DNA of 64,000 nt from Mariniblastus sp. (GTDB taxonomy: Bacteria; Planctomycetota; Planctomycetia; Pirellulales; Pirellulaceae). The DNA lies in contig JAKVBF010000018.1 of the NCBI GenBank assembly GCA_022447555.1, positions 1 to 64,000 on the forward strand. Direction: 5' to 3'. The translations under genes were made by a program, and so were the position numbers. Shown piece by piece: positions 43,461 to 53,837 of this stretch (positions are counted from its first letter, which is position 1; every line of letters starts with the position of its first letter). Under the pieces are notes generated by a model. It did not search any database. It had not been told where the DNA came from and worked only from the letters and a program-made list of their open reading frames with translations.

Positions 43461-45158
43461 ATGAAAAATACACTTACCGCTTGTTTTATTCTGGCGATGC
43501 TAACGGCCTCTCAAGCCGCGGCACAAAAACATCAGCTCGACGCTGACGACTTATTCGCGGACGAACAAATCGTCGACATCCGTATCGATCTTCCTGAGGC
43601 AAGCTGGGACGACATTCGCAACCAAACCCGTTCCTTCGTTGACTCGCTGCAATACGAACTGGCCGAGTCACCTTTTACCAACGTCAAGGCCGACATCTCA
43701 ATCAATGGTGTAGAAATCAAAGATGTCGCGGTAAGAAAAAAAGGATTCCTTGGTTCACTTAACAATCAACGCCCGTCTCTAAAAATCAAATTCAATGAAT
43801 ACGTTGATCAGTCGCCCATCAAAGGGCTGGATCGATTAACGCTAAACAACAATAATCAAGATCCCGGTCGGATGTGCCAGTATCTTTCCTATCGAATGTT
43901 TAACCGGTCTGGTACCGTCTCACCACGGTGCAGTTTTGCGAAGGTGACCGTTAATGGTAAATACTTGGGAATCTATTCCAACGTCGAAGCCGTCCGGAAG
44001 CCGTTCTTGAAAGCAGGGTTTGGCAGCAGTTCGGGGAGTATTTTTGAAGGCACGGTCACCGACTTTTTCCCGTCTTGGGTACAACGTTTTGAGGCAAAAA
44101 CCAAAAAATCGGACCCCGCAGTGGTCCGAAAAATCGCCGAATTATTGTCGGAAGATGATCTCGACCTAGAGGAACTCGGCAAGTGGGTTGACCTCCCCGC
44201 CTTCATGAAATTCTGGGCAATGGAGAGCCTGATAGGTTTCTGGGATGGATATTGCAACAACCAAAACAATTACTTCATCTACCAGCGCCCGGATAACAAT
44301 AAAATTTACTTCATTCCCTGGGGAGTCGATTCCTCGTATGCCAAGACGATGCCCCTGCCTCCGTTTCGCGTCCGCCCACGCTCGGTTCATTCCAAAGCCA
44401 TTTTACCCAACAAACTCTATCGCATTCCTGAAACTCAAAGAATGTATCAACAGGCGTTAATGGAACTGCTGGACACTTATTGGAATGAAGAAGAGTTAAT
44501 CGATGAAATCAACCGTGCGGAAGCCTTGCTTGAAGGTGAAATCATGGAATCCAATCGCGGGTTTTCGCGGGGTGTGCGAAACTACCGTCGATTCGTCGAA
44601 TCCCGCAGGAAAGAGATCGTTGGAGAATTTGAGGAAGGTCCACCTGAGCTAAGATCTCGCGAGAGTCTGCCGGCCTATTTTAGCCAGGCTGGCGAAGCAA
44701 CGGTCACATTCAATACGGGCTGGTTTAAACGCGTGCCGAAAAATATAAACGAGATCAGTTCTGTCCAACTCGACTTGATCATGGAGGGCGAAGCCGTAGA
44801 ACTGGAAAACGTTATTGCCTATGCAGAACAGAGTAAGAGCCCCGCGCCGTTCGCGCCCCCCTCAACTACCGACACAGCGATCATTGTTTCGGGCACTCGT
44901 AAATCCGATGGAAAAACAATCATGCTGGCGACTAGCTTGCCTACGAAGAACTTCTCGCCTACAGAAGGCAAAGAAGTTCAGATGAATAATGGCGTATTTA
45001 TGGTAAATAATCAATTCATGTCGCCCGGCGGCGCGATGAGAATGATTGGGGGAACCGCCATTCTCAAAGAAGCGGGACCGACTGAGGGAGAGCCTGTGTC
45101 GGGCACGTTGAAACTGAAGATTCTGGAACTAAAGGGTGGGAAGCCCGTAGGTCAATAG
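43461..45158 (+). CDS. Exported CotH-like protein kinase
   Basis: A 565-residue secreted protein with a signal peptide ending near AAAQ (residue 22). The CotH core is present: DIRIDLPEASWDDI, ISINGVEIKDVAVRKKG, SLKIKFNEY, RLTLNNNNQDPG, and the KYLGIYSNVEAV...FIPWGVDSSYA region. CotH proteins in bacteria are atypical kinases; in planctomycetes they are common secreted proteins. The C-terminal about 170 residues, a strand-rich part, are not part of the kinase and may bind a surface. The start is ATG 43461. Confidence 0.88.
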   Translation: MKNTLTACFILAMLTASQAAAQKHQLDADDLFADEQIVDIRIDLPEASWDDIRNQTRSFVDSLQYELAESPFTNVKADISINGVEIKDVAVRKKGFLGSLNNQRPSLKIKFNEYVDQSPIKGLDRLTLNNNNQDPGRMCQYLSYRMFNRSGTVSPRCSFAKVTVNGKYLGIYSNVEAVRKPFLKAGFGSSSGSIFEGTVTDFFPSWVQRFEAKTKKSDPAVVRKIAELLSEDDLDLEELGKWVDLPAFMKFWAMESLIGFWDGYCNNQNNYFIYQRPDNNKIYFIPWGVDSSYAKTMPLPPFRVRPRSVHSKAILPNKLYRIPETQRMYQQALMELLDTYWNEEELIDEINRAEALLEGEIMESNRGFSRGVRNYRRFVESRRKEIVGEFEEGPPELRSRESLPAYFSQAGEATVTFNTGWFKRVPKNINEISSVQLDLIMEGEAVELENVIAYAEQSKSPAPFAPPSTTDTAIIVSGTRKSDGKTIMLATSLPTKNFSPTEGKEVQMNNGVFMVNNQFMSPGGAMRMIGGTAILKEAGPTEGEPVSGTLKLKILELKGGKPVGQ

Positions 45159-45199
45159 TCCGCAAGCCAACCAAGACAACTCACTGCGGCGTCCGTCCC

Positions 45200-45526
45200 T
45201 CAAGAGAAAGCCTCTCTCAATAGCGTCACGCCCCCGATCGCACCGGCCAATGCCAGAAATGGGGCCAACATGGTCAGGCCCAACGTGATACCAAGTACGG
45301 CTTGCTGAAAGCCATTCAATTCATCCTGCGGGGCTTGGTTCGTACCGGTTGACGACATCAGAAAAGCGCAGCCGGCAGTGATCAAAAAAAAGCTGATTAC
45401 TCCTAAACAACCACCCAGAAAAAATCCTCCAAACATCCAGGCCCCGCCATCCGAATAACCCGAAATCGAACCGCCAAGCCCGCCGCCTACCGCGGATGCA
45501 AGACACGACGCCTGAAACCATTTCAT
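45200..45526 (-). CDS. Small hypothetical membrane protein
   Basis: No family recognised. The 108-residue protein has three hydrophobic helices (about 5-25, 30-55 and 78-105) and Gly-rich turns (GGGLGGSISG). It is converging with the CotH-like gene, with about 40 bases between stops. The start is ATG 45526. Confidence 0.65.
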   Translation of the reverse strand: MKWFQASCLASAVGGGLGGSISGYSDGGAWMFGGFFLGGCLGVISFFLITAGCAFLMSSTGTNQAPQDELNGFQQAVLGITLGLTMLAPFLALAGAIGGVTLLREAFS

Positions 45527-45622
45527 CGTTAGATAATCCTTTTAGCCAGAGCCAAATTCTGTATTGAGCAGGTAGTGATCAGATTAAGAATAGGACTTTG
45601 AAGTGTCATGCCTTGGCGATGT

Positions 45623-46402
45623 TTATGCAAAATAATTAATCGCATTTTCGAAAATCACTAAGCCATCTCCTTTTTCAGGCAGATCATTCCGGGTCCATTG
45701 CGGATGGTGAGTCGGATCGATATGCCTTTCTGGATGGGGCATCAAACCAAAAATACGGCCGGTTGAATCGCATAAACCGGCTACATGTTGCTGGGACCCA
45801 TTTGGATTATGAGGGAACGCGACCTGCCCCTTGTGCCCATCTGGATTGCAATATTTTACCGCCAACTGTTGCCCCGCTTGCAGAGCGGACAGTACCGCCT
45901 CGTTCCGAGCGACGAACTTGCCCTCGGCGTGAGCAATCGGAAGATAAAGATCTCCCACACCATTAAGAAATGGGCATTTCGGACTATCCGCTTTTAAATG
46001 AACCCATTGATCAACGAATCGTCCACTATCGTTCCAGGAAAGGGTCGCCGGCAGTCCCTGCCCATCCGGTTCCAGCAGCAGACCGGATTTAATCAAAACC
46101 TGAAAACCATTACAAATTCCGATCACCAATTTTTCACTCGCGTGGAATTCACCAATCACTTTAGCCAAATCACCCTTCAGTTGAGAAGATAGAATCCGTC
46201 CCGCCGCAATATCATCCCCGTAACTGAAACCCCCTGGGATACAAAGCACCTGAAACTCGTTCACCATATTGGGTGTTTCGAGCAGCTGATTGATATGTAC
46301 GCTCACCGGTTTTCCACCGGCCCGCTCAAAGGCAAATGCGGTTTCATGATCGCAATTCGTACCGGGCGCCCGCAGGATTAAAATGTTGGGTTCGACTGAC
46401 AT
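45623..46402 (-). CDS. purQ: Phosphoribosylformylglycinamidine synthase, glutaminase subunit PurQ
   Basis: A 259-residue class I glutamine amidotransferase supplying ammonia to PurL. The start motif NILILRAPGTNCDHET, the nucleophile elbow VIGICNGFQVL (catalytic Cys), the FSYGDDIAAGRI segment, and the C-terminal GLMPHPERHIDP with catalytic His and Glu are all seen. The ATG at 46402 is preferred; a TTG lies upstream. It follows purL by 50 bases, forming a two-gene purine unit. Confidence 0.96.
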   Translation of the reverse strand: MSVEPNILILRAPGTNCDHETAFAFERAGGKPVSVHINQLLETPNMVNEFQVLCIPGGFSYGDDIAAGRILSSQLKGDLAKVIGEFHASEKLVIGICNGFQVLIKSGLLLEPDGQGLPATLSWNDSGRFVDQWVHLKADSPKCPFLNGVGDLYLPIAHAEGKFVARNEAVLSALQAGQQLAVKYCNPDGHKGQVAFPHNPNGSQQHVAGLCDSTGRIFGLMPHPERHIDPTHHPQWTRNDLPEKGDGLVIFENAINYFA

Positions 46403-46452
46403 GTTATTTCTCAAACCAGATATAAAAGATGAGTTTCAAAACTGAGCGACGG

Positions 46453-49400
46453 TCAGTCCCAATCCAGTGGTGATTGCCAAGCAGCCTTAAGCTCCGCCAA
46501 CGTGGCGCGTAACCTTTCTTCACCCGCGTCGCAAATCAATAAATCGGGCGCCTCCGTGACCACTCCCAGACGCCGAGCATCACCGGCAAATAATTCCGTG
46601 AAAGACGCTTCGTGTTCCGGAGCGACCTCAACGATAAAACGACTGTTAGATTCACTAAACAGGCACTGAGCGGCGGACAAACCAGACCGTTTCAGCTCAT
46701 CACTCAGGTCAAGCTCTGCCCCCAAGCCGCCGGCGAAAGCCATCTCCGCGATCGCAACAGCCAAACCGCCCTCACTCAAATCATGACAACTGCGCACCGA
46801 CCGCTGATTGATGGCGTCGTGCAATCGCTCGTAACGTTGCTTGGCGGCATGGGGATCCAAAACAGGGACTGCCCCTCCCTGTAATCCATTGACGAGTGAC
46901 CAGTGTGAACCGCCGAGCTCGTTTTCCGTGGCACCCAATAGATAGATCGCGTTTCCAGCCGATTTGAGATCCATCGTCACACACCGACCGATGTCCGGCA
47001 CCTGCCCCATCGCGCTAATCAGCAGTGTGGAAGGAATGGAAATCGTTTCTCGTCCCCCTGACGTGGGATCGGTATAGCTGAATTCGTTGTTCAAACTGTC
47101 TTTACCGCTAATGAAGGGGCTTTGGTAAACCGTTGAGACGTCATAACAGGCCAAGGCTGCTCTCACCAAAGTCCCTAACGTTTCAGGCCGATCGGTATAG
47201 CCCCAACAAAAATTATCCAAGATGGCAATCTGCCGGGGATCTGCACCCACGGCCACACAGTTCCGAATCGCTTCGTCAATCGCGCTGGCCGCCATGTGAT
47301 ACGGATCGTAGTCTCCATAATAGGGATTCATCCCGCAGCTCACAGCCAATCCGCGGCGGCTGTTCAATATCGGACGAACGACCGATGCATCACCGGGGCC
47401 ATCGTTCTCAACTCCAACCAATGGCTTGATCACGCTGCCACCTTGGACCTCGTGATCGTACTGGCGAATGACCCAGTGCTTACTTGCCACATTTAGACTG
47501 CTGAGAATTGCTAAAAGATCTTCCCGGTTCTGGACGGTTGTCCGCTCACTTGATTCCGATAGTTCCGACACCGGAACCGGCTGATAAATCGCTTTGCGGA
47601 TGACCGGTGGCCTGCCCTCATGCATGAATTGCATGGAGAGATCCGCCACAACTTGATCGCCATATTTGAGGATGAGTTGCCCCGTCGGTTTGAATTGACC
47701 AATCACGGTCGCTTCGACCGATTCGCTCTCACACAATTCACGAAACTCAGGCCATTTGGCTTCCGGAATGGAAAAGACCATTCTCTCCTGTGCCTCAGAA
47801 ATCCAAATCTCCGTGTAGGACAGACCATCGTATTTAAGAGGCGCCTGGTCCAACCAAACCTCTGCCCCGATCTCTTCACCCATTTCACCGACGGCGCTCG
47901 AAAAACCACCCGCACCACAGTCCGTCACCGCACTGTATAAATTACGATCCCGAGCTTGCAGCATCACATCCATCAACATTTTCTCGGTGATCGCATTCCC
48001 GATTTGAACCGCACCGCCCGAAGTGATATCGCTGGCATCCGTGAGCTCAGCCGAACTAAAGGTGGCTCCATGAATTCCGTCCCGCCCCGTGCGCCCCCCG
48101 ATCGAAACAATGAGGTCGTTGGGAAGTGGCTCTTTAAACGATTTTTCCTTCGGCAACAGCCCAATATTACCGCAAAAAACCAACGGATTTCCGACGTATC
48201 GAGGGTCAAAGTAAACCGCCCCGTTAACCGTCGGAATCCCCATCCGATTTCCATAGTCTCGGACTCCCGCTACCACCCCCTTCATAATCCGCCTGGGATG
48301 CATGACACCAGGAGGAAGGTCCTCCAGCGGCGTGTCTGGAGACGCGAAGCAAAAGACGTCCGTGCTGCAAATCGGTTTGGCACCTAATCCGGTTCCCAAT
48401 GTGTCACGAATCACACCCCCAATACCGGTGTTGGCACCGCCGTAAGGTTCTAAGGCCGATGGGCGATTATGCGTTTCCACCTTGAAGGCGACATTGTGTT
48501 GTTCATCAAATGTAACGATCCCCGCGTTATCCTTAAACACACTAACACACCAGTCCGACTCTCCCAACATTTCCCGTATCTCGACCGTGGCAGCAAAAAT
48601 CGTCTCCTTCAACATGTTGTCGAATTCACGAGTTCCCTTTTCATCGGTGTAAGAAACGCGACCGGCAAGTGTTTTGTGACTGCAGTGCTCACTCCAAGTC
48701 TGCGCGATCGTCTCTATTTCGGCGTCCGTTGGATTTCGGTTTAACTGCTGAAAGTGCTCTTGGATCGTCTGCATTTCGACCAGCGTCAAACTCAACTGCC
48801 AATCACGACTGATTTGCTCTAATTGTGAATCATCCGCACCCATCACATCCACGTGCTGGATACTTAATTGATACGGCTCACCCAATTGTATTTCAGAAAG
48901 TTGGAGCGGGCCGGTCACAACCTGCTCAATGGATTCGTTGGCCAAAAGTTTATTGCAAAGAATCGACTCTTGCTCCGGTGCCAGAACGGAAGAGCGATAT
49001 TTACAGAATGTCCGAACCGCCTCGATAGGATAGCCCAGCTGCTGAATCGCGAGCTTGGCACTTTCAGCCTCGGGATCCGTCACTCCGGCAAGGGGTAGGA
49101 CATAAAACAAACCGGGATGCGCCGCATCCCCAACGCCAAATTGTGGATCCCCACATCGGCCCAACTCATACTTCTCAACCACGGCTTCTACAAGCAGCGT
49201 CTCCGCGATTTGGACGACCTGATTTCGATCCAGCGGGCCCTGAACCAAAAATCCGCGGCTTGCCGACAGCGAAAGACTTGCCGAAATCCCCAGATCCTTC
49301 GCGTCCGCCAATATATTCCGAGCGAGACGGTCAGGCTGGCCCGCATCCGGCGAAATCTCGATTTGCCACAAGACGGTTTCGGTATCCTGGGCAGACCCAG

Positions 49401-49515
49401 TCGCTTGAGGTTCTTGGGCCTCGGCCATTTCGGTGGAACTATCAGGCACGGCAAAATCGCAATTCTGAAACTTTGAGGGGCTGTTTTCGGTCGTGATAAC
49501 CGACGGTTGATTCAT
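46453..49515 (-). CDS. purL: Phosphoribosylformylglycinamidine synthase PurL with N-terminal PurS-like duplication
   Basis: A 1020-residue ATP-dependent ligase of purine synthesis (FGAR to FGAM). Residues about 45-130 ([12 protein letters not shown]...) and 135-225 ([27 protein letters not shown]...) each resemble a PurS unit; the second is the clearer. The PurL core starts near 230 with the helical linker and SEHCSHKT, and continues with [36 protein letters not shown] and [15 protein letters not shown]. Usual small PurL is about 740 residues, so this is a fusion in place of a separate PurS. The start is ATG 49515. PurQ is encoded just downstream. Confidence 0.94.
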   Translation of the reverse strand: MNQPSVITTENSPSKFQNCDFAVPDSSTEMAEAQEPQATGSAQDTETVLWQIEISPDAGQPDRLARNILADAKDLGISASLSLSASRGFLVQGPLDRNQVVQIAETLLVEAVVEKYELGRCGDPQFGVGDAAHPGLFYVLPLAGVTDPEAESAKLAIQQLGYPIEAVRTFCKYRSSVLAPEQESILCNKLLANESIEQVVTGPLQLSEIQLGEPYQLSIQHVDVMGADDSQLEQISRDWQLSLTLVEMQTIQEHFQQLNRNPTDAEIETIAQTWSEHCSHKTLAGRVSYTDEKGTREFDNMLKETIFAATVEIREMLGESDWCVSVFKDNAGIVTFDEQHNVAFKVETHNRPSALEPYGGANTGIGGVIRDTLGTGLGAKPICSTDVFCFASPDTPLEDLPPGVMHPRRIMKGVVAGVRDYGNRMGIPTVNGAVYFDPRYVGNPLVFCGNIGLLPKEKSFKEPLPNDLIVSIGGRTGRDGIHGATFSSAELTDASDITSGGAVQIGNAITEKMLMDVMLQARDRNLYSAVTDCGAGGFSSAVGEMGEEIGAEVWLDQAPLKYDGLSYTEIWISEAQERMVFSIPEAKWPEFRELCESESVEATVIGQFKPTGQLILKYGDQVVADLSMQFMHEGRPPVIRKAIYQPVPVSELSESSERTTVQNREDLLAILSSLNVASKHWVIRQYDHEVQGGSVIKPLVGVENDGPGDASVVRPILNSRRGLAVSCGMNPYYGDYDPYHMAASAIDEAIRNCVAVGADPRQIAILDNFCWGYTDRPETLGTLVRAALACYDVSTVYQSPFISGKDSLNNEFSYTDPTSGGRETISIPSTLLISAMGQVPDIGRCVTMDLKSAGNAIYLLGATENELGGSHWSLVNGLQGGAVPVLDPHAAKQRYERLHDAINQRSVRSCHDLSEGGLAVAIAEMAFAGGLGAELDLSDELKRSGLSAAQCLFSESNSRFIVEVAPEHEASFTELFAGDARRLGVVTEAPDLLICDAGEERLRATLAELKAAWQSPLDWD

Positions 49516-49630
49516 CAGAAACGATTATTTTATTGTCATGAAAATTTACGACTAGTGGATGTCCGATCCAATTTAGCAATTAATGCACTCCCAGCCCCGT
49601 TTCCGCGTAAAATCAACGCGGCCAACCCAC

Positions 49631-49660
49631 AAAAAAAGCGAGTGCCATCGAAGCACTCGC
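49631..49660 (-). terminator. Rho-independent terminator after msrA
   Basis: On the minus strand GCGAGTGC, a seven-base loop and GCACTCGC form a perfect stem followed by seven T residues. It lies 31 bases past the msrA stop and ahead of purL. Confidence 0.9.
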
Positions 49661-49690
49661 GATCCAACTGGAGGAGGTTCTAAAATCCGC

Positions 49691-50464
49691 TTATTTCTTA
49701 CCTGCTTCGTCATCCTCTTTCTTAAGCTTGTCAGCAAAAGCCTTGCGAAACTTTTTCATTTTGGGCTGGATGACCGCTCGGCAATAGCGAGCATTGGGAT
49801 TGTCCTTAAAATAGTTGTCGTGGTATTCCTCACAAGGGAAAAAAGTTACCGCTTTCACAATCTCTGTTACCACCGGCCGACGAAACGCTCCCGCGTCATT
49901 TAAGGCCTTCTTATATTTGTTGGCTAAATTCTTCTGTTCCTCGTCGTGGTAGAAAATAGCCGATCGGTATTGCGTTCCCCTATCGACACCCTGTTGGTTC
50001 AAGGTGGTCGGGTCATGCGTCTTCCAAAAAACCTCCAGCAAGTCCTTAAACTCAATTTTTGAGGGATCGTACTCGATCAAACAAACCTCGGCATGCCCGG
50101 TGTTTCCAGTGCAAATCTGCTGATAGGTCGGATTATCAACGAACCCGCCCGTGTATCCCGATTTCACCGAGAGAACGCCGTCCAACTCTTGAAATACGGC
50201 TTCAACGCACCAAAAACAACCTGCGCCAAATGTCGCTGTCTTCACTTTTCCACCCTCTTGTTGTTTCCCTTTTTCATTTGCCAAACCGGGTCCTGTGGAC
50301 CGACTGCTCTCCTGTAAATCATCATAAGACGGGATGTTGTTCGTGGACGCTGAATTGGAGGGCAGGGGATAGCAACCCAAAAGAACTGTGACCAAGGCGA
50401 ACAGGCCCACCGGAGATAACCAATTCGCCGCCGAGTCTGAATTCCTGTTAAAAGCTCGCATCAT
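49691..50464 (-). CDS. msrA: Lipoprotein peptide-methionine (S)-S-oxide reductase
   Basis: A 257-residue MsrA with an N-terminal lipoprotein-type signal (LLGC, lipid Cys at about 31). It repairs methionine sulfoxide in exported proteins. The catalytic site is TFGAGCFWCVEAVF with catalytic Cys83; GYTGG follows; YCRAVIQPK near the C-terminus has the resolving Cys. A linker of about 45 residues separates the lipid anchor and the enzyme domain. The start is ATG 50464, with GGGATG upstream. Confidence 0.93.
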   Translation of the reverse strand: MMRAFNRNSDSAANWLSPVGLFALVTVLLGCYPLPSNSASTNNIPSYDDLQESSRSTGPGLANEKGKQQEGGKVKTATFGAGCFWCVEAVFQELDGVLSVKSGYTGGFVDNPTYQQICTGNTGHAEVCLIEYDPSKIEFKDLLEVFWKTHDPTTLNQQGVDRGTQYRSAIFYHDEEQKNLANKYKKALNDAGAFRRPVVTEIVKAVTFFPCEEYHDNYFKDNPNARYCRAVIQPKMKKFRKAFADKLKKEDDEAGKK

Positions 50465-50589
50465 CTTTCATCCCATTTACAAAAAAACCGACTTTAAATT
50501 TTCCAACTCAAACTCGCCGATGCCCATCCCGCCAAACAAAAAAACGTCTAGCCGAATGGCGACCCGCAGGAATACCCAAATCCTAACCG

Positions 50590-50624
50590 AAAAAAAGCCC
50601 GGTGCGAAATCGTCCGCCCGGGCT
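50590..50624 (-). terminator. Rho-independent terminator after the Tat-exported oxidoreductase
   Basis: On the minus strand AGCCCGGG, a loop and CCGGGCTTTTTTT form a terminator. It lies 30 bases past the stop of the Gfo/Idh gene at 50654. Confidence 0.85.
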
Positions 50625-50653
50625 GGTCTTTACAAGTGGGGCAACATTCCGTG

Positions 50654-52069
50654 CTAAGACGAATAATCGAGTTTATAGCCGTTCTTATATTCGTGACGAA
50701 TCATGTTCTTGACACTTTCGTCCGCGTTGGCAGCTACCATCTTTTCCGCGTCCCAGTCAACTTTCTTACCCGACCAGACAGCCAGGTTACCCAACAAGAT
50801 CGTCTCGGTTAGCGGGCCTGCATAACCAGGGAAGTTGGACATTGGTGTCCCTTCACCTCGAATCGCATTCGTGAACTCTTTAAAGTGACCTGGCGATTTT
50901 GGGTAGTCAACATCTTTGGCGAATTTACGTTGATTCGTAAATTCACCGTCAACAACCATCCCCGTTTGAGCCACTTCGCCACCGTAATCCCCTGGAGAAT
51001 AGAAATTACCCTTTTCGCCAACAAGCAATGCACCACTGTTGAAGGGACGCTTCTTCTCGCCTTTACCCCTTCCAGGGCAACCCTTTAACAGTTCTCGCGG
51101 GGGTTTCTCGCCCCCGTCATACCACACCATCTTGACCGGAGGTCTCCCGTCCATTGCAGGAAATTCAAATACGATCTTTGATGATTTTGGATAGGTTACA
51201 TTGTCATGGCGATCCGTTGTCGCCAAGACGCTGGTTGGATTTCTCAGATTTAGGGCCATGAAAGACATATTCAGCGTATGGCAGGCCATGTCACCAAGTG
51301 CCCCGGTGCCAAAATCCCAAAAACCTCGCCATTTAAAGGGATGGATCTCGGGGCTGTAGGCACACTTGTCGGCAGGGCCAATCCACTCGTCCCAGTGGAC
51401 CAAATTCTTTTTCTTGTTCCATTCTGCTTCTTGGCCGGGAGATGGCTCTGTTTTGACTTCCAACCCATAACTTTGAGGCCAAACCGGACGGTTCGTCCAA
51501 ACGTGCACTTCCTTCACATCCCCAATCAAACCATTTTTGACCAATGCCGCCGAAAGCCTTAGGTTCCCTGAAGCGGTACCCTGATTACCCATTTGAGTGA
51601 CCAGTTTTTTGTCACGGGCCAGATTACCCATCATTCGTGCTTCATAAATTGAATGCGAAAGGGGCTTTTGACAAAAACAATGTTTACCCATATCCATTGC
51701 CATCATCGCGGCGGAGGCATGGGTGTGATCTGGAGTACTGACCGTCACCGCATCAATCGACTTTCCCATTTCGTCGAGCATTTTTCGGAAATCGTTGTAC
51801 TGTTTGGCTCCAGGAAATTTACTTTTGACGCTATCCAAAGTCCCGTCATCGATATCACAAACCGCCACAACCTTACTACCATGGGCATCTTGGTTATTGG
51901 CATCGGCAGAGTCGCTGGATCCTTTACCACCTACTCCTACGCAGCCAAACCGAACTTCTTCCAATGCTGACCGAGATTGCTTGGCGGAAACACCACCGGC
52001 GACCCAACAGCCGAGGCCCAATGCGGCCGTCGATTTAACAAAGGTTCGACGTGTCGTCTTATTTGCCAT
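50654..52069 (-). CDS. Tat-exported Gfo/Idh/MocA-family oxidoreductase
   Basis: A 471-residue protein with a twin-arginine signal (TTRRTFVKSTAALGLG, R7/R8), so it is exported folded with its cofactor. The Rossmann motif is VRFGCVGVGGKGSSDS; VVAVCDID and the catalytic-pair motif CQKPLS (usually EKP) follow. The C-terminal domain matches planctomycete exported members (GDMACHTLNM). Such exported dehydrogenases are abundant in planctomycetes and are thought to act on sugars in the periplasm. AGGAG precedes the ATG at 52069. Confidence 0.92.
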   Translation of the reverse strand: MANKTTRRTFVKSTAALGLGCWVAGGVSAKQSRSALEEVRFGCVGVGGKGSSDSADANNQDAHGSKVVAVCDIDDGTLDSVKSKFPGAKQYNDFRKMLDEMGKSIDAVTVSTPDHTHASAAMMAMDMGKHCFCQKPLSHSIYEARMMGNLARDKKLVTQMGNQGTASGNLRLSAALVKNGLIGDVKEVHVWTNRPVWPQSYGLEVKTEPSPGQEAEWNKKKNLVHWDEWIGPADKCAYSPEIHPFKWRGFWDFGTGALGDMACHTLNMSFMALNLRNPTSVLATTDRHDNVTYPKSSKIVFEFPAMDGRPPVKMVWYDGGEKPPRELLKGCPGRGKGEKKRPFNSGALLVGEKGNFYSPGDYGGEVAQTGMVVDGEFTNQRKFAKDVDYPKSPGHFKEFTNAIRGEGTPMSNFPGYAGPLTETILLGNLAVWSGKKVDWDAEKMVAANADESVKNMIRHEYKNGYKLDYSS

Positions 52070-52412
52070 CTAAGAATTCTCCTGAGTAATATTAATGAAT
52101 CGGCACCGAATCACTCCGCGTCCGAGTATCTTCCAGCTCCGTTATTCAACCATGAACGCGTACGATTTTCAACATTCAACAACCCATGAACTTGGTTTTT
52201 GTTTCCTAGTTATGATACCAGATAACGGCTCTCTACCCGGCCCTAACCACTTATTTCGACAACTCATCGAATTCCCGCAGGCTTGGACAACCATCCCGCT
52301 TTGCCTCCCCACCCGATCTGGCTGGGCAGCCGTTTTGACCGGTGTCCGATTGTTCGCATCCGACAACCAAGTGTCAAATGCCCTACCAAAAGTCCAGACC
52401 GGTCGAACTTGT
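52070..52412. other. Intergenic region, about 340 bases
   Basis: No gene is seen between the thioredoxin-TPR gene and the oxidoreductase gene, which read in the same direction. The region must hold the promoter of the oxidoreductase gene. A plus-strand open frame here overlaps the thioredoxin-TPR gene and is rejected. Confidence 0.5.
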
Positions 52413-53837
52413 TCATTCGCCATATTTTTTTCGCAGACGCTCTACCAATTTCTGCATTTCGGCGCGCTGGCCCTGCGATTCTGCGACTTCGATCGCCCTA
52501 TTTTCCGCCAATCTCGCTTGTCGTCTCCGGTCAGTTTCTCTCATAATCATTGCCTTGTGCAATAACACGACTCCCCGTAAATCAGCGGGCATCTGTTTAT
52601 TTTCGGCAAAATTATCCAATTCCTGGATCCCTGCCAAAGGATCACCGCTGGCAACTAAACTGTCGGCTTTAGCGCCAATTAATTCGACCAATACATCCGG
52701 ATCTCCTGCTGCTTGGGTGATCCCATTATTAAACGCTTCGATAGCGTCGGAAAAATTATTCTCCGAGTCGAATAATTGGCCTTTCGCCAACCACAGGTAA
52801 AGTTTTCCTGGGCCCTCACCCAACCCTTCGTCTAGTAACTTCATCGCTTCTACTCGGCGCCCCGTACCGACCATCGCAAACGCTTTCTTTACGATCAATC
52901 TCTGCCGCGACTCTTCGGTCAGCTCTTCCATGGCAATCATCAGGTCTAGTACAGAGTCCATACCCTTCTGATCCCCAAGTTTTCGATAGAGGCCCAGTTT
53001 GATTTGGTAGATTTGAAGACGCTGCCCTGCTGTGAAGGGGATCGCATCCAAAACCTCGTCAATAAAGGCGACAGCGCGGTCCGGCTTTTCGAGTCGTGAA
53101 ATGGTCACAATATCCGTCAAAACAATCTTCCGCATCTCTGCGTCGGCTTCAGCGTTCCACTTGGACCTCAAACCGAGTTGATCATCTCGATCAATCTCAA
53201 CGATTTCTTTAACCCATGGCTCATAGTAAAGATTTGCAATTTGCATATCCATTTCTGAGAGTGCTCGGTCTAATTGAACCGCCCGTTCCGCTCCCTGCAA
53301 TCCTTCCGCCTCTTTAACAAACTGATCCCGACGAATGCGTTTTCGTCGTTCCTCACTGACCCGTTCAAGAAACGTGTCAACTCCGCCCTCCTGATAACCG
53401 GTAATCGCAAATGGCCGCTGTTGACTGTCCACCAAAATAATCGTTGGGTAACCACTCACCCCGTAACGCATCGCCCATTTTTGGTTTTGCTGCTGTACTC
53501 GCGGCAGCAGTTCTTTTTCTCGGGGAAAATCAAACATCACCAAGACGAACTGTTTCGACGCCCGCTCTAAAAAATCTTTCTCGCCCAGCACTTCTGCTTC
53601 CAGTTTTTGACAGGGAGGACACCAGTCCGACCCTGTAAATAAAAGGAGCAAGTCTTTCCCCTCAATCCGACCCTTCTCGATTGCCTGTTCCGCGTTGTCC
53701 ATCCAGGTTTGGTCGTCATTGACCAGCCCAGTTCCAAAAGCCGCCAACGACGGCAAACACCAACCGGCCAATCCCACCAACGCGAATACGCTGATTCTTA
53801 AAATCGATCTCTTCGAGCTTCCTTCACTGAACCACAT
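52413..53837 (-). CDS. Exported thioredoxin-fold protein with TPR repeats
   Basis: A 474-residue protein with a signal peptide (about 1-33, ending SLAA). The thioredoxin domain follows (about 40-160) with CPPC in GSDWCPPCQKLE, and GVSGYPTIILVD as the cis-Pro segment. The remaining about 300 residues are TPR-like helices (for example GRRVEAMKLLDEGLGEGPGKLYLWLAKG). Thus the redox domain is N-terminal, the reverse of the 794-residue protein at 8080. It may reduce disulfides or serve as a partner of periplasmic thiol enzymes. Confidence 0.9.
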   Translation of the reverse strand: MWFSEGSSKRSILRISVFALVGLAGWCLPSLAAFGTGLVNDDQTWMDNAEQAIEKGRIEGKDLLLLFTGSDWCPPCQKLEAEVLGEKDFLERASKQFVLVMFDFPREKELLPRVQQQNQKWAMRYGVSGYPTIILVDSQQRPFAITGYQEGGVDTFLERVSEERRKRIRRDQFVKEAEGLQGAERAVQLDRALSEMDMQIANLYYEPWVKEIVEIDRDDQLGLRSKWNAEADAEMRKIVLTDIVTISRLEKPDRAVAFIDEVLDAIPFTAGQRLQIYQIKLGLYRKLGDQKGMDSVLDLMIAMEELTEESRQRLIVKKAFAMVGTGRRVEAMKLLDEGLGEGPGKLYLWLAKGQLFDSENNFSDAIEAFNNGITQAAGDPDVLVELIGAKADSLVASGDPLAGIQELDNFAENKQMPADLRGVVLLHKAMIMRETDRRRQARLAENRAIEVAESQGQRAEMQKLVERLRKKYGE

